Positions 1-5,600 of a DNA stretch of 6,466 nucleotides are shown in pieces. Both the position numbers and the translations under genes were made by a program. Numbering within the stretch: the first letter of the stretch is position 1; each line of letters starts with the position of its first letter. Location: positions 1 through 6,466 of the forward strand of contig CAIXAY010000285.1 of the NCBI GenBank assembly GCA_903917505.1, written 5' to 3'. Source of the stretch: an uncultured beta proteobacterium. Its GTDB lineage: Bacteria; Pseudomonadota; Gammaproteobacteria; Burkholderiales; Rhodocyclaceae. The notes under the pieces are model-generated. The model worked only from the letters and a program-made list of their open reading frames with translations. It made no database searches and was not told the origin of the DNA.

Positions 1-1050
1 CCGAAGATGGCCGAGCTGTCGCCGATCAAGGCGACGGTGGATGCGCGTATCGTCTGGCGCGAGAAAGTCGGCAACAGCGACGTTTACGCCTTCACCCCGG
101 CGATCGTCGCCCGCTCGGTCTATGCCGCCGGCAATGACGGCAATCTGATTCGCGTCGATGACGGCAAGCTCGTCTGGAAGATCAACGCCGGACAGCCGCT
201 CTCCGGCGGCGTCGGCGCCAACGCCGAGATGGTCGTCGTCGGTTCGCCGAAGGGCGAACTGCTGGCCTATGCCAGCGCCGACGGAAAACTGCTGTGGAAG
301 GCCAAGGCCACGAGCGAGATCCTTTCTCCGCCGGTGCTCGGCGATGGCTACGTCGTCGCGCGCAGCGGCGACAACCGCATCGCCGCTTACGACGCCGTCG
401 ACGGCAAGCGCAAATGGATTTTTCAGCGGCCGACGCCGGCCTTGTCCTTGCGCGTTACCACCGCGCCGGTCATCGACGGCCAGTTTATTTTCGCCGGTTT
501 CCCCGGCGGCAAGCTGATCGCCATGAATGCGGCCAACGGCGCGGCAGTCTGGGACGGCACCGTGGCCCAGCCGAAAGGCGTCACCGAACTCGACCGCGTC
601 GCCGATATCACCAGCCCCCCGGTCATTGCCGGGCGGCTCATCTGCGCGGTCGCCTTCCAGGGCCGCGTCGCCTGCTTCGAACTTTCCAACGGCAACCTCG
701 CCTGGGCGCGCGACATGTCGAGCGCCGTCGGTCTGGCGATCGATGCGCGCTACCTCTATGTCACTGATGACAAGGGTTCGGTGCACGCGCTCGACCTGGC
801 CAGCGGCGCCAGCATCTGGAAACAGGACAAGCTCTTGAATCGCCGGGTGACGGCGCCGCTCGCGCTGGGTGGCCTGGTCGCGGTGGCCGATGCCCAGGGC
901 GTGGTGCACTTCCTGAGTCGCGACGACGGTTCCTTCGTCGCCCGGGTGACCACCGACGGCAGCCCCGTCGTCGCGCGGCTGCAGGCGTTCGCCGGAAAAT
1001 TTCTGGTCCAGACGAGCAACGGCGGTGTTTTCGCCATAGAGGCAAACTAA
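1..1050 (+). CDS. bamB: Outer membrane protein assembly factor BamB (5'-partial)
   Basis: BamB is an outer-membrane lipoprotein facing the periplasm. It binds BamA and helps the BAM complex fold beta-barrel proteins. The frame is open from base 1 (Pro-Lys before the first Met codon at 7), so that Met is almost certainly internal, and the lipoprotein signal peptide with its Cys lies upstream of the window. The 349 visible residues form a beta-propeller of the PQQ-like type. Counting from the Met at 7, the repeat motif [D/N/S]-G-x-x-x-W recurs at 52-57, 92-97, 132-137, 177-182, 228-233 and 266-271, with a degenerate copy lacking Trp at 307-312. The segment TELDRVAD (193-200) matches the BamB-specific TEIDRLSD region of E. 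coli, in the part known to contact BamA. The E. coli protein is 392 residues, so roughly 30-40 are missing here. The next gene starts 3 nt after the stop, which suggests an operon with der. Identification is by recalled family similarity. Confidence 0.93.
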   Translation, partial: PKMAELSPIKATVDARIVWREKVGNSDVYAFTPAIVARSVYAAGNDGNLIRVDDGKLVWKINAGQPLSGGVGANAEMVVVGSPKGELLAYASADGKLLWKAKATSEILSPPVLGDGYVVARSGDNRIAAYDAVDGKRKWIFQRPTPALSLRVTTAPVIDGQFIFAGFPGGKLIAMNAANGAAVWDGTVAQPKGVTELDRVADITSPPVIAGRLICAVAFQGRVACFELSNGNLAWARDMSSAVGLAIDARYLYVTDDKGSVHALDLASGASIWKQDKLLNRRVTAPLALGGLVAVADAQGVVHFLSRDDGSFVARVTTDGSPVVARLQAFAGKFLVQTSNGGVFAIEAN

Positions 1051-1056
1051 ACATTG
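1039..1056 (+). promoter_or_regulatory. Ribosome binding site and TTG start of der
   Basis: A GAGG at 1039-1042, inside the last codons of bamB, lies 11 nt before a TTG at 1054-1056. This is the only start that gives the family N-terminus (Met-x-Pro-x-Ile-Val-Leu-Val-Gly-Arg-Pro-Asn). With only ACA between the bamB TAA and the TTG, der is probably translated by ribosomes finishing bamB. The weak start codon would keep Der output below that of a strong ATG site; this last point is inference. Confidence 0.6.
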
Positions 1057-2529
1057 AAACCTACCATCGTTCTCGTCGGCCGCCCGAATGTCGGAAAATC
1101 AACCCTTTTCAACCGCCTGACCAAGACGCGTGATGCGCTGGTCGCCGATATCCCGGGGCTGACGCGCGACCGCCATTACGGCCACGGCAAGCTTGGCAGC
1201 AAGCCTTATCTCGCTGTCGATACCGGCGGCTTCGAACCGCTCGCCAAAGACGGCATCATGCACGAAATGGCGCGCCAGACCGAGCAGGCGATCGCCGAAG
1301 CCGATGCGGTGATTTTCGTCGTCGATGGCCGCACCGGCATCACCGCGCTCGACAAGGAAATCGCCAACAAGCTGCGTAAAGCGGCGCGCCCGGTCTTCGT
1401 CGCGGTAAACAAGTCCGAAGGCATGAACGAAGGCATCGTCATCGCCGATTTTCACGAGCTTGGCCTCGGCGAACCACAAGCCATTTCCGCGACGCACGGC
1501 GAGGGCGTGCGCGCCCTGATCGAACTCGCGTTGGCGCCGCATCCGGAACCCGGGGAAGAGGCGCAGGAAAGCGACGTCCTGAAAGTGGCGATCGTCGGCC
1601 GCCCGAACGTCGGCAAGAGCACGATGATCAATTCGCTGCTCGGCGAAGAAAGAGTCATCGCCTTCGACCAGCCGGGAACGACGCGCGATTCGATCTACGT
1701 CGATTTCGAGCGCGCCGGCAAGCACTACACGCTGATCGACACGGCCGGGCTGCGGCGCCGGGGCAAGGTTTTCGAGACCCTGGAAAAATTCTCGGTGATC
1801 AAGACGCTGCAATCGATCGAGGATGCGCACGTGGTCATTCTCGTGCTCGATGCGCAGCAGGACATCTCCGACCAGGACGCCCACATCGCCGGTTTCGTCG
1901 TCGAATCGGGCCGCGCGCTGGTCGTCGCCGTGAATAAGTGGGACGGGCTTGATTCGTATGTCCGGGATCAGCTCAAGGGCGATCTCGAAGCCAAGCTCAA
2001 GTTTCTCGATTTCGCCAACTTCCACTATGTCTCCGCGCTGAAAGGGCAGGGCCTCGGCCTCGTCTTCCGTTCGGTCGACGCGGCTTACAAGGCGGCCATC
2101 GCCGACCTGTCGACGCCGCAATTGACGCGCACGCTGATCGACGCGGTGGCCAAGCACGCGCCGCCGCGCAGCGGCATCTTCCGCCCCAAGCTGCGCTACG
2201 CCCACCAGGGCGGCCGCAATCCGCCCGTCATCGTGATTCACGGCAACGCGCTCGACAAGCTGCCCGATTCGTATCGCCGCTATCTCGAGCACACCTTCCG
2301 CGAAGTCTTCAAGCTGCAGGGAACGCCTTTGCGCATCCAGTTCAACGTTTCGGACAACCCCTTCGCCGATCGCAAGAAGCCGGCGCAGAACCGGCGCAAG
2401 CCGAAGGTCGAGGAAACGCCCAAGGTGGCGGCGCCGCGCCGGACTCCGGTGGATGCCGCGGCCAGGCCGGAGGCGGGCGCCAAGCCCAGGGGCAGACCGC
2501 GGCCGAAAACCAAACCGCCGGCGCCGTGA
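1054..2529 (+). CDS. der: Ribosome biogenesis GTPase Der (EngA)
   Basis: Der is an essential tandem-GTPase that binds the 50S subunit and acts late in its assembly. The 491 residues contain GTPase domain 1 (about 1-165), with G1 GRPNVGKS at 9-16, G2 around LTRD 36-39, G3 DTGG at 56-59 and G4 NKSE at 119-122. A short acidic linker (about 165-176) follows. GTPase domain 2 (about 177-350) has G1 GRPNVGKS at 182-189, TTRD 209-212, G3 DTAG at 229-232 and G4 NKWD at 294-297. The KH-like domain (about 355-435) ends in the conserved IQF...NPF stretch. Two oddities stand out: the first G4 reads NKxE rather than NKxD, and after residue 438 there is a tail of about 53 residues with 17 Lys/Arg and 12 Pro, longer than the E. 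coli tail. The linker is much shorter than E. coli's acidic one. The TTG start is set by the family N-terminus. An intrinsic terminator lies 61 nt downstream. Confidence 0.97.
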   Translation: MKPTIVLVGRPNVGKSTLFNRLTKTRDALVADIPGLTRDRHYGHGKLGSKPYLAVDTGGFEPLAKDGIMHEMARQTEQAIAEADAVIFVVDGRTGITALDKEIANKLRKAARPVFVAVNKSEGMNEGIVIADFHELGLGEPQAISATHGEGVRALIELALAPHPEPGEEAQESDVLKVAIVGRPNVGKSTMINSLLGEERVIAFDQPGTTRDSIYVDFERAGKHYTLIDTAGLRRRGKVFETLEKFSVIKTLQSIEDAHVVILVLDAQQDISDQDAHIAGFVVESGRALVVAVNKWDGLDSYVRDQLKGDLEAKLKFLDFANFHYVSALKGQGLGLVFRSVDAAYKAAIADLSTPQLTRTLIDAVAKHAPPRSGIFRPKLRYAHQGGRNPPVIVIHGNALDKLPDSYRRYLEHTFREVFKLQGTPLRIQFNVSDNPFADRKKPAQNRRKPKVEETPKVAAPRRTPVDAAARPEAGAKPRGRPRPKTKPPAP

Positions 2530-2589
2530 TTTCCGTTTAAGGACAATGGCATAGTAGCGGCGCGGCCGGGGGGAGGCAGCAAAAAAATG

Positions 2590-2618
2590 CGCGAATCAGC
2601 AAAGATTCGCGTTTTTTT
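2590..2618 (+). terminator. Intrinsic terminator after der, possibly bidirectional
   Basis: A perfect 8-bp inverted repeat, CGCGAATC (2590-2597) and GATTCGCG (2604-2611), encloses a 6-nt loop and is followed directly by seven T (2612-2618). On the upstream side, seven A (2581-2587) lie two bases before the stem, so the minus-strand transcript would also be a hairpin followed by U residues. It separates the bamB-der unit from hfq. Since both flanking genes run on the + strand, the reverse activity would only block antisense transcription into der. The structure is seen directly; its efficiency is inferred. Confidence 0.85.
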
Positions 2619-2780
2619 CTGCACTTCTTTACGTGGCCACTGTCCTAGCGTTGTGCCTTCGCACCTCTGCGGCAAATTTTGATATCCGGCGCGATTGCTG
2701 TTTCAAATCCGGTATGGCAAACGGAAGAGAAATCAATTAAGCTAGATAGCCGCAACAACTACGAACCATGGAGTTTACCC
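2619..2780 (+). promoter_or_regulatory. hfq upstream/leader region with A-rich ARN runs
   Basis: This stretch lies between the terminator and the hfq start and is visibly richer in A and T than the genes around it. It must hold the hfq promoter if the terminator is efficient, but I find no convincing -35/-10 pair. AT-rich candidates occur around 2674-2685 and 2731-2748, neither with a good partner at 16-18 nt. A small hairpin, GTGC-CTTC-GCAC, lies at 2653-2664. The region has A-R-N triplet runs of the kind recognised by the distal face of Hfq: AAG-AGA-AAT at 2725-2733 and AAC-AAC at 2754-2759. A third run (AGC-AAT-AAA, 2784-2792) follows the start codon. Hfq autoregulation is known in E. coli; its occurrence here is inference. 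Confidence 0.4.
2770..2773 (+). promoter_or_regulatory. Ribosome binding site of hfq (decides the start)
   Basis: GGAG lies 7 nt before the ATG at 2781. This fixes the hfq start at 2781 rather than at the in-frame TTG at 2679, which would add 34 residues unlike any Hfq and has no comparable site. Confidence 0.85.
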
Positions 2781-3020
2781 ATGAGCAATAAAGGGCAACT
2801 GTTACAAGACCCGTTCCTCAATGTGCTGCGCCGCGAGCATGTGCCGGTCTCGATCTATCTGGTCAATGGCATAAAACTGCAGGGCCAGGTCGAATCCTTC
2901 GACCAGTACGTCGTGCTGCTCAAGAACACCGTTACGCAGATGGTATATAAGCACGCGATCTCGACGGTGGTGCCTTCGCGGCCGGTCAGCGTTCAGCAGG
3001 ATGACAGCGACGAAGTCTGA
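2781..3020 (+). CDS. hfq: RNA chaperone Hfq
   Basis: Hfq forms a hexameric ring of Sm-like fold that pairs small RNAs with mRNAs and affects RNA stability and translation. The 79-residue product contains the whole Sm core. [11 protein letters not shown] at residues 4-14 carries the proximal-face Gln-Asp pair (9-10). Sm1 includes [20 protein letters not shown] (23-42), and Sm2 includes the YKH signature (56-58) followed by [12 protein letters not shown]. The rim patch reads RREH (17-20), where E. coli has RRER, so the third rim arginine is a histidine. The C-terminal tail after Ser70 is only about nine residues and acidic at its end, against about 35 in E. coli. Such short-tailed, His-rim forms fit betaproteobacteria. 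The gene has a clear GGAG site and follows the terminator, so it probably heads its own unit. hflX lies 127 nt downstream, the same neighbour as in E. coli. Confidence 0.98.
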   Translation: MSNKGQLLQDPFLNVLRREHVPVSIYLVNGIKLQGQVESFDQYVVLLKNTVTQMVYKHAISTVVPSRPVSVQQDDSDEV

Positions 3021-3060
3021 TTCGCCGCATCCGCGCAGTTGGCGCGCAGTTTGCGTTTTT

Positions 3061-3081
3061 CGCCGGTTTCCCGGTCCGGCG
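3061..3081 (+). repeat. GC-rich inverted repeat in the hfq-hflX gap
   Basis: CGCCGG at 3061-3066 and CCGGCG at 3076-3081 are perfect complements around a 9-nt loop. No T-tract follows; the only one nearby (five T, 3056-3060) precedes the stem. It is therefore not a standard terminator in the + direction. It may be an RNA structure or processing site between hfq and hflX, or simply a product of the high GC content. Confidence 0.35.
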
Positions 3082-3106
3082 CCTTGCTGACCGGTTCTGT
3101 CAAGCG

Positions 3107-3122
3107 CCGGGCTCCGCCCCGG
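3107..3122 (+). repeat. GC-only hairpin 25 nt upstream of hflX
   Basis: CCGGG (3107-3111) can pair with CCCGG (3118-3122) around a 6-nt loop. A competing pairing exists between CGCC (3105-3108) and GGCG (3127-3130). The structure ends 25 nt before the hflX ATG, a start that has no visible Shine-Dalgarno sequence. An influence on hflX translation is possible but unproven. Confidence 0.35.
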
Positions 3123-3147
3123 GTCTGGCGTTCTCCCAAGCTCCGGC

Positions 3148-4320
3148 ATGTTTGAGCGTCCTGCCGCCGGCGAGCGCGCGCTCATCGTTCAGCTCGATTT
3201 TGGCGTCGGCGACATCGGCGAGCAGCTGGCCGAAGTGCGTCTGCTCGCCGCATCGGCGGGCGCCGGGGTCTGCGCCGAGATTTATGGCAAGCGCCACGCG
3301 CCGGATGCGGCGACCTATGCCGGCAAGGGCAAGGTCCAGGAAATCGCCGCGGAGATTGCCGCGCAGCGCGCCGATCTGGTCATTTTCAACCACGCCCTGT
3401 CGCCCGGCCAGGAACGCAATCTGGAACGCGCGCTGCAATGCCGCGTGGTCGACCGCACCAGCCTGATTATCGACATCTTCGCGCAGCGCGCCCAGAGCGC
3501 TGAGGGCAAGCTGCAGGTCGAACTCGCGCAGCTCGATCACCTGGCCACCCGGCTGGTGCGCGGCTGGCCCCACCTCGAGCGCCAGAAGGGCGGGATCGGC
3601 CTGCGCGGACCGGGCGAAACCCAGCTCGAGACCGATCGCCGCCTGCTCGGCAAGCGCGTCAAGCTGCTCAAGAGCCGGCTGGTCCGGCTTGAACGCCAGC
3701 GCGGCGTGCAGCGCAAGGCGCGCGGTCGCGCCGAGGTGCTCAACGTTTCGCTGGTCGGCTACACCAACGCCGGCAAGTCCACCGTCTTCAACGCGCTCAC
3801 CCACGCCGGCGCCTATGCGGCCGACCAGCTGTTCGCCACGCTCGACACGACATCGCGCAAGCTGTGGCTGGGCGAGGGTTGCAGCATCGTGCTGTCGGAC
3901 ACCGTCGGCTTCATCCGCGATCTGCCGCACGCGCTGGTGGCGGCTTTCCACGCCACGCTGGAGGCCACGGCGCAGGCCGATTTGCTCTTGCATGTCGTCG
4001 ATTCGGCCAGCACGGCGCGCGATGAGCAAATCGCCGAAGTCGACAAGGTGCTCGCTGAAATCGGCGCCAGCGCGGTGCCGCAGCTGCTGGTGCTCAACAA
4101 GCTGGACCTGACGGGTCTTTCCGCCGCCGTCGAGCGCGACGAATATGATAGAATCACGGCGGTCCGGGTCAGTGCGAAATGCGGGGATGGTCTAGCCCTG
4201 CTGCGCGATGCGCTGACCGAGTCGGCGCTGGAGAAATTGCAGACTGCGCGTGACCGGCGCTTGGCCGGTGATGCTTTGCCTAACCCTGAGACTGTTTTGG
4301 AGTCCGATTCTTCCCTATGA
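3148..4320 (+). CDS. hflX: Ribosome-associated GTPase HflX
   Basis: HflX is a GTPase that binds ribosomes and, in E. coli, splits stalled 70S particles under heat stress. The 390 residues start MFERPAAGE, aligning with the MFDRYDAGE start of E. coli, which supports this ATG although no Shine-Dalgarno site is visible before it. The N-terminal HflX domain (about 1-130) includes GKGK (59-62), LSPGQERNLER (84-94), DRTSLIIDIFAQRA (102-115) and EGKLQVELAQL (119-129). A helical linker carries GGIGLRGPGETQLETDRR (148-165). The GTPase domain has G1 GYTNAGKS (204-211), G2 TLDTT (231-235), G3 DTVGF (251-255) and G4 NKLD (317-320), with a G5-like VSAKCGDG at 341-348. The protein stops about 30 residues after the G domain and so lacks the extra C-terminal domain of the 426-residue E. 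coli protein. Codons 333-335 lie in an AT-rich patch and include an AGA arginine codon. The gene ends 20 nt before hflK. Confidence 0.97.
   Translation: MFERPAAGERALIVQLDFGVGDIGEQLAEVRLLAASAGAGVCAEIYGKRHAPDAATYAGKGKVQEIAAEIAAQRADLVIFNHALSPGQERNLERALQCRVVDRTSLIIDIFAQRAQSAEGKLQVELAQLDHLATRLVRGWPHLERQKGGIGLRGPGETQLETDRRLLGKRVKLLKSRLVRLERQRGVQRKARGRAEVLNVSLVGYTNAGKSTVFNALTHAGAYAADQLFATLDTTSRKLWLGEGCSIVLSDTVGFIRDLPHALVAAFHATLEATAQADLLLHVVDSASTARDEQIAEVDKVLAEIGASAVPQLLVLNKLDLTGLSAAVERDEYDRITAVRVSAKCGDGLALLRDALTESALEKLQTARDRRLAGDALPNPETVLESDSSL
4144..4154 (+). promoter_or_regulatory. Candidate internal -10 element for hflKC within hflX
   Basis: Overlapping hexamers TATGAT (4144-4149) and TAGAAT (4149-4154) form an AT-rich island in otherwise GC-rich coding sequence, 187 nt before the hflK start. 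They match the sigma-70 -10 consensus at five and four of six positions respectively. No good -35 is present at 16-18 nt upstream, where the sequence is GC-rich. The reading frame uses AGA for Arg335 where CGC dominates in this window, hinting at constraint on the DNA itself. This is a weak call. Confidence 0.25.
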
Positions 4321-4331
4321 TTTCAAGCATT

Positions 4332-4335
4332 GGAG
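4332..4335 (+). promoter_or_regulatory. Ribosome binding site of hflK (decides the start)
   Basis: GGAG with a 5-nt spacer precedes the ATG at 4341. The in-frame ATG at 4317, which overlaps the hflX stop as ATGA, has its nearest GGAG 14 nt away (4299-4302). It would also add eight residues not expected in the family. The 4341 start is preferred. Confidence 0.75.
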
Positions 4336-4340
4336 CACTT

Positions 4341-5600
4341 ATGTCGCTCAACGACCCGCAATGGGGCAATCGCGGCAATGATAGCGGTGGCGGCAAGCGG
4401 CCGAATCAGGGGCCGCCCGACCTCGAAGAAATGTGGCGCGATTTAAATCGCCGCCTGTCCGGCTTGTTCGAGAAGAAGCGCGGTGGCGGCAACGGCGGCG
4501 GCGACCGTCCGCCGGTCGAGTTCAACCCGAAGTTCCTTGGCGGCGGCATCAGCCTGCTGATCGGATTGATCGTCATCGCCTGGCTGGCCAGCGGCTTCTA
4601 TATCGTCGATGCTTCGCAACGCGGCCTGGTGCTGCAGTTCGGCAAGTACAAGGAGAGCACCGAGTCGGGATTGCGCTGGCGTCTGCCTTACCCGATCCAG
4701 TCGCACGAGCTGGTCAATATCTCCGGCGTGCGCACGCTCGAAATCGGCTATCGCGGCAGCGAAAAAAACAAGGTGCTCAAGGAAGCGCTGATGCTGACCG
4801 ATGATGAAAACATCATCAACATCCAGTTCGCCGTGCAGTACATCCTCAAGGATCCGGTCGACTACATTTTCAATAACCGCAATTCCGACGAAGCGGTGAT
4901 GCAGGTCGCCGAAACGGCGATCCGCCAGATCGTCGGCCGCAACAAGATGGACTTCGTCCTCTACGAAGGCCGCCGGCAGATCGAGGTCAATACCTCGACG
5001 CTGATGCAGGAGATTCTCGATCGCTACCAGACCGGCATCCTGATTTCCAAGGTGACCATGCAGAACGCCCAGCCGCCCGAACAGGTGCAGGCCGCGTTTG
5101 CCGATGCCGTGAAAGCCAGCCAGGACCGCGAACGCCAGATCAACGAAGGGCAGGGCTACGCCAACGAGGTGGTGCCGAAGGCGCAAGGTACGGCAGCGCG
5201 GCTGAAACAGGAAGCCGACGGCTACAAGCAGCGCCTGATCGCCACCGCCGAGGGCGATGCCAGCCGCTTCAAGCAGATCAACACCGAATACGCCAAGGCG
5301 CCGGAAGTGACGCGCACGCGCATGTACCTCGAAACGATGCAGCAGGTCTATTCGAGCACCAGCAAGGTGATGGTCGATGCCAAGGGCCAGGGCAATCTGC
5401 TCTATCTGCCGCTCGACAAGCTGATGCAGGCGGCCGGCGCCTTGAGCGCGACCTCCGAAAGTGTCGGCAGCAGCGCGGAAATGCCGGCGCAGGTGCGTTC
5501 CGCTGCGGGGCTGCCGCTCGATACGCCGCCGCAGGCGGCGGACAAGTCCGATGCGCGTTCGCGTGACGTGCTGCGTTCACGCGATCGGGAGATACGCTAA
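4341..5600 (+). CDS. hflK: FtsH protease modulator HflK (SPFH/prohibitin family)
   Basis: HflK pairs with HflC in a large cage-like inner-membrane complex that encloses FtsH and restricts access of some membrane substrates. The 419-residue product starts MSLNDPQWGNRG. It has a short Gly/Arg-rich cytoplasmic N-terminus (1-65, with GGGNGGGDRPP at 48-58) and one membrane segment at about 66-88 (GGGISLLIGLIVIAWLASGF). The SPFH domain begins at VDASQRGLVLQFGKY (89-103), and MLTDDENIINIQFAVQYIL (151-169) is a typical HflK core segment. A long charged helix rich in Ala, Gln, Lys and Glu (about 245-320) follows, then a conserved NLLYLPLDKLM (352-362). The tail from about 370 is low-complexity and ends basic. 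The bulk of the protein is expected in the periplasm. Stop and hflC start overlap by one base (TAATG), so the two partners are probably translationally coupled for balanced amounts, as expected of a paired complex. Confidence 0.97.
   Translation: MSLNDPQWGNRGNDSGGGKRPNQGPPDLEEMWRDLNRRLSGLFEKKRGGGNGGGDRPPVEFNPKFLGGGISLLIGLIVIAWLASGFYIVDASQRGLVLQFGKYKESTESGLRWRLPYPIQSHELVNISGVRTLEIGYRGSEKNKVLKEALMLTDDENIINIQFAVQYILKDPVDYIFNNRNSDEAVMQVAETAIRQIVGRNKMDFVLYEGRRQIEVNTSTLMQEILDRYQTGILISKVTMQNAQPPEQVQAAFADAVKASQDRERQINEGQGYANEVVPKAQGTAARLKQEADGYKQRLIATAEGDASRFKQINTEYAKAPEVTRTRMYLETMQQVYSSTSKVMVDAKGQGNLLYLPLDKLMQAAGALSATSESVGSSAEMPAQVRSAAGLPLDTPPQAADKSDARSRDVLRSRDREIR
5587..5591 (+). promoter_or_regulatory. 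Ribosome binding site of hflC
   Basis: GGGAG in the last codons of hflK lies 8 nt before the ATG at 5600-5602. The ATG shares its A with the hflK TAA, so translation of the pair is likely coupled. Confidence 0.75.

Noticed and set aside
1099..2292. 397-codon open frame on the minus strand inside der
   Set aside because: It is a shadow frame. GC-rich codons on the + strand keep the antisense frame open, and the translation is rich in Arg/Asp/Ala/Val with no recognisable domain. Der itself is certain.
2540..2554. AGGA followed by ATG-GCA-TAG just after der
   Set aside because: A two-codon frame with a Shine-Dalgarno-like string is too short to support as a gene. It is probably chance.
2688..2698. 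Sigma-54-like GG...GC element upstream of hfq
   Set aside because: Only 7 nt separate GG and GC, whereas the -24/-12 promoter needs 10.
2679..2780. Longer hfq from a TTG at 2679
   Set aside because: The 34 extra residues do not resemble any Hfq. The ATG at 2781 has a well-placed GGAG and gives the family N-terminus.
3033..3051. Direct repeat GCGCAGTT at 3033-3040 and 3044-3051
   Set aside because: Two 8-nt copies in a GC-rich gap are compatible with chance; no third copy or palindrome supports an operator.
3043..3060. Possible terminator after hfq (stem CGCA/TGCG followed by TTTTT)
   Set aside because: The stem has only four base pairs with a three-base loop. It is too weak to call, although the T5 is in the right place.
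3100..4029. 309-codon open frame on the minus strand inside hflX
   Set aside because: Same codon-bias effect: no start signal, no domain, and full overlap with a conserved GTPase.
4317..4340. hflK start at the ATG overlapping the hflX stop
   Set aside because: Its GGAG is 14 nt away, while the ATG at 4341 has GGAG at 5 nt and matches the family start.
4443..5186. 247-codon open frame on the minus strand inside hflK
   Set aside because: It is antisense to the conserved SPFH gene, and its composition mirrors the + strand codons.
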